A DNA stretch of 8,243 nt, taken from contig JAKSBB010000242.1 in the NCBI GenBank assembly GCA_022361315.1, positions 1-8,243 of the forward strand, in the 5' to 3' direction. This document shows positions 6,292 to 8,243 of this stretch, piece by piece. A program made the position numbers and the translations under genes. Each line of letters starts with the position of its first letter. Within the stretch, counting starts at the first letter, position 1. Origin of the DNA: Desulfobacterales bacterium (GTDB taxonomy: Bacteria > Desulfobacterota > Desulfobacteria > Desulfobacterales > Desulfobacteraceae). A model generated the notes under the pieces. That model saw nothing but the letters and a program-made list of their open reading frames with translations. It ran no database searches and was not told the origin of the DNA.

Positions 6292-7651
6292 TAAAGAAGA
6301 AATAGAAAACAGGCAGCCCAGCCACCCGTTCACGGAGGCACCCCACCGGACCTTATTCGCCATGTCTCTGCCCCTGTTGCTTTCCCTGATTGCAGAACCC
6401 CTTACCGGTTTGGCAGACACGGCGTTCATCGCAAGACTCGGAGCAATTCCCCTGGCTGCGGTAGGTATCGGCACCACGGCACTCACCAGTATGTTCTGGA
6501 TATTCAACTTCCTGAGTGTGGGCACCCAGACGGAAATCGCGGCAGCCTCCGGGGCCGGTGACAACCATCAGGTGAACCGGATTGCTTCCATGGCACTGAT
6601 GATGAGTCTGGGGTTAGGGATCGTCGTTGCCGGTATAACTTTTCCCCTGGCACCTGCCGTCGTATCCCTGATGGGGGCGGACCAGACCCTTCACGATGCT
6701 GCCGTCTCCTACTTTAGAATCCGGCTCATCGGCGCCCCCGCCATTCTCATTACCTTTGCCGCCTTCGGGATTTTCAGGGGGCTTCAGGACATGAAAACCC
6801 AGTTCAGAATCGCCGTCAGCATCAACCTGATCAACATCATTCTGGATCCCCTGCTCATTTTCGGCCCGGGACCATTCCCCGCCATGGGCGTTTCCGGTGC
6901 CGCCCTGGCCAGTGCGGCTGCCCAATGGGCAGGGGCGATCTGGTCGGTTCTGACCATCAGATCAGACATCATGTTGTCACGGAAAATAAAGGTTTCAGAC
7001 GGTCTCCGTCTGGTCCGCATCGGACGGGACCTCTTTATCCGGACCGGTATGCTGACCGCATTCCTGATGCTCACCACCCGCACCGCAACCCTCATCGGAC
7101 CGGATGCCGGCGCCGCCCATCAGGCCCTGCGCCAGTTCTGGCTGTTCACCGCGCTTTTTCTGGACGCCTATGCCGTTGCCGGCCAGAGCATCATCGCCTA
7201 TTTTACCGGAATGGGGCATACACAGCACATCCGGCGGGCGGCAAAAATCGTCTGTATCTGGAGTGTGGTTATCGGCACCGTTCTAATGCTTGTTATGATC
7301 GTCGGACAGGGATTTGTCGAATATCTTCTGGTACCGGAGGCCGCCCTGGCAGTGTTCGGTCCGGCCTGGCTAGTCACGGCCCTGTTTCAGCCGCTGAATG
7401 CCCTGGCATTCGGCACGGACGGCATCCACTGGGGCACCGGGGATTTTCAGTATTTAAGAAACGCCATGATGCTGGCCAGTCTTGCCGGTATTACCGGACT
7501 GTGGATGCTGGATCCAGATACCGGAAATGCCCTGACCCGGGTCTGGATAATCACGGGCGTCTGGATCGGTTTGCGATCCTTTTTCGGTATCATCCGTATT
7601 TGGCCGGGTTTCGGCCGCAACACCTTCTCAGTGGATGGGGCTAATAGGTAA
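6284..7651 (+). CDS. MATE family efflux transporter (DinF/NorM-like)
   Basis: A 455-residue inner-membrane cation-coupled exporter with about twelve hydrophobic segments in two halves. Family signatures: HRTLFAMSLPLLLSLIAEPLTGLADTAFIARLG (about 21-53) with D45 in the first helix region; FLSVGTQTEIAAASG (76-90); FGIFRGLQDMKTQ (161-173); NLINIILDPLLIFG (181-194); LFLDAYAVAGQSIIAYFTG (291-309), and FGTDGIHWGTGDFQYLRN (376-393). These resemble the DinF branch more than classical NorM. Length is normal. The ATG at 6284 lies inside the end of the MocR gene, overlapping by 8 nt, which implies translational coupling; the upstream AAAGAAG is only a weak ribosome site. The alternative Met27 (6362) would cut into the conserved start. 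The cargo is unknown; the operon suggests it exports the compound linked to the Nim-like flavoprotein. Confidence 0.95.
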   Translation: MRNKEEIENRQPSHPFTEAPHRTLFAMSLPLLLSLIAEPLTGLADTAFIARLGAIPLAAVGIGTTALTSMFWIFNFLSVGTQTEIAAASGAGDNHQVNRIASMALMMSLGLGIVVAGITFPLAPAVVSLMGADQTLHDAAVSYFRIRLIGAPAILITFAAFGIFRGLQDMKTQFRIAVSINLINIILDPLLIFGPGPFPAMGVSGAALASAAAQWAGAIWSVLTIRSDIMLSRKIKVSDGLRLVRIGRDLFIRTGMLTAFLMLTTRTATLIGPDAGAAHQALRQFWLFTALFLDAYAVAGQSIIAYFTGMGHTQHIRRAAKIVCIWSVVIGTVLMLVMIVGQGFVEYLLVPEAALAVFGPAWLVTALFQPLNALAFGTDGIHWGTGDFQYLRNAMMLASLAGITGLWMLDPDTGNALTRVWIITGVWIGLRSFFGIIRIWPGFGRNTFSVDGANR

Positions 7652-8243
7652 ACCCCGGGATATTCGATAATCCTGATACAGGACCTGATTTTCCGAGGCC
7701 GAAATCCTGTTCCCCGTCCGGTGTCCAGATCACATACAGGGGAATTTCCCGGCCGGAACAGACCATCCGCACATGGGAGGCGATTTCAAGTACCCGGTTA
7801 GCCGGAACAGGATGGGCTGAATTCAGTTCATTTTGTAGGGACAACCCGGCGGCATAGACATGGTGGAATTCGATCCCGGCATCCCTGAGGGCATGGGCCA
7901 GGCCTGCCACCAGGGCTGGATCATCGTTCACCCCAAAAATCAGGGGCAGGTTCCCGTATACCCCTATGCCCGCGGCGGTAAGCGCCCTGGCGGCCTCCCG
8001 GTGTGCCGGCAGCACCTGTGCGGGTGCCTGCCACCAGGTCTCCACTTCCAGGAGGCGGGGGCGGGACAGGGAGGTATCCGTTGCCTTCCTGGTCTTGGCA
8101 ATCATTGCTGCACCAAATGCTTCAGGCCGGTCCATAAATGCCTGCCACCGCACCCGGACGGCAAAGGCACGGTCCGGAAATATGTCCAGTTGTTGAATAA
8201 GAGACCCGACCTGGGACACCTGGTGCCCCAGGCTGCCGGCATC
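7641..8243 (-). CDS. KamA-like radical SAM protein, C-terminal part (5'-partial at window edge)
   Basis: The minus-strand frame is open from the right edge to the stop at 7641-7643, giving 200 codons with no stop. The GTG at 8217-8219 could be read as a start, but the frame stays open before it with no ribosome site, so I treat it as internal. The pattern resembles the second half of lysine 2,3-aminomutase-type radical SAM proteins: SRPRLLEVETWWQAPAQVLP, then REAARALTAAGIGVYGNLPLIFGVNDDPALVAGLAHALRDAGIEFHHVYAAGL, matching the family's strand-helix repeats with GVND, and the closing SGREIPLYVIWTPDGEQDFGL, matching the SGLAVPTYVVDAPGG-like end. The CxxxCxxC cluster motif would be off-window, so catalytic status is unknown. 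It converges on the MATE gene with an 11-nt overlap of the coding ends and is not part of that operon. The family assignment is by recollection of motifs. Confidence 0.6.
   Translation of the reverse strand, partial: DAGSLGHQVSQVGSLIQQLDIFPDRAFAVRVRWQAFMDRPEAFGAAMIAKTRKATDTSLSRPRLLEVETWWQAPAQVLPAHREAARALTAAGIGVYGNLPLIFGVNDDPALVAGLAHALRDAGIEFHHVYAAGLSLQNELNSAHPVPANRVLEIASHVRMVCSGREIPLYVIWTPDGEQDFGLGKSGPVSGLSNIPGFTY

Noticed and set aside
5374..6564. A 396-codon open frame on the minus strand across the MocR and MATE genes
   Set aside because: It spans two well-supported genes in the other direction and has no recognisable protein pattern or good start.
8217..8219. GTG as the true start of the minus-strand radical SAM-like gene
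   Set aside because: The frame continues open to the window edge with no ribosome site visible, and the similarity is only to the C-terminal half of the family.

Overview
The window is ordinary-density bacterial chromosome of moderately high GC, and I think it comes from a Gram-negative anaerobe, most plausibly Desulfobacterota (sulfate-reducer-like). That placement rests on recognition, not a search. Its basis is an HAE1-type RND pump (needs an outer membrane), a receiver/DUF3369/HD-GYP regulator of the style common in that group, a Nim-like flavoprotein, and a KamA-like radical SAM fragment. There are six protein-coding genes plus one partial gene at the right edge (seven in all), with no RNA genes, CRISPR array, insertion sequence or integration site that I can see.

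Region 1 (1-2566): the C-terminal three quarters of an RND efflux permease, entering from the left edge, followed 4 nt later by a 64-residue DUF2892/YgaP-type membrane protein. The two look co-transcribed.

Region 2 (2567-4266): a 131-nt intergenic stretch carries a strong imperfect palindrome that overlaps the -35 of a good sigma70-like promoter. It leads into a response regulator with receiver, DUF3369 and HD-GYP domains, which is probably a cyclic-di-GMP phosphodiesterase controlled by phosphorylation.

Region 3 (4267-7651): a 153-nt intergenic stretch with a second good promoter leads into a tight three-gene operon on the plus strand. The genes are a Nim-like/pyridoxamine-phosphate-oxidase-fold flavoprotein, a MocR/GntR-type regulator with an aminotransferase-like domain, and a DinF/NorM-type MATE exporter. 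The gaps are 12 nt and then an 8-nt overlap. The arrangement suggests a ligand-responsive module pairing chemical modification of a small molecule with its export. The MocR protein has arginine where the pyridoxal-phosphate Schiff-base lysine should be, and a second His-to-Arg change in a conserved active-site motif. This is the most unusual thing in the window.

Region 4 (7641-8243, minus strand): the C-terminal part of a KamA-like radical SAM protein, convergent with the MATE gene and overlapping its end by 11 nt. Its N-terminus, where the iron-sulfur cysteines would be, lies beyond the right edge.
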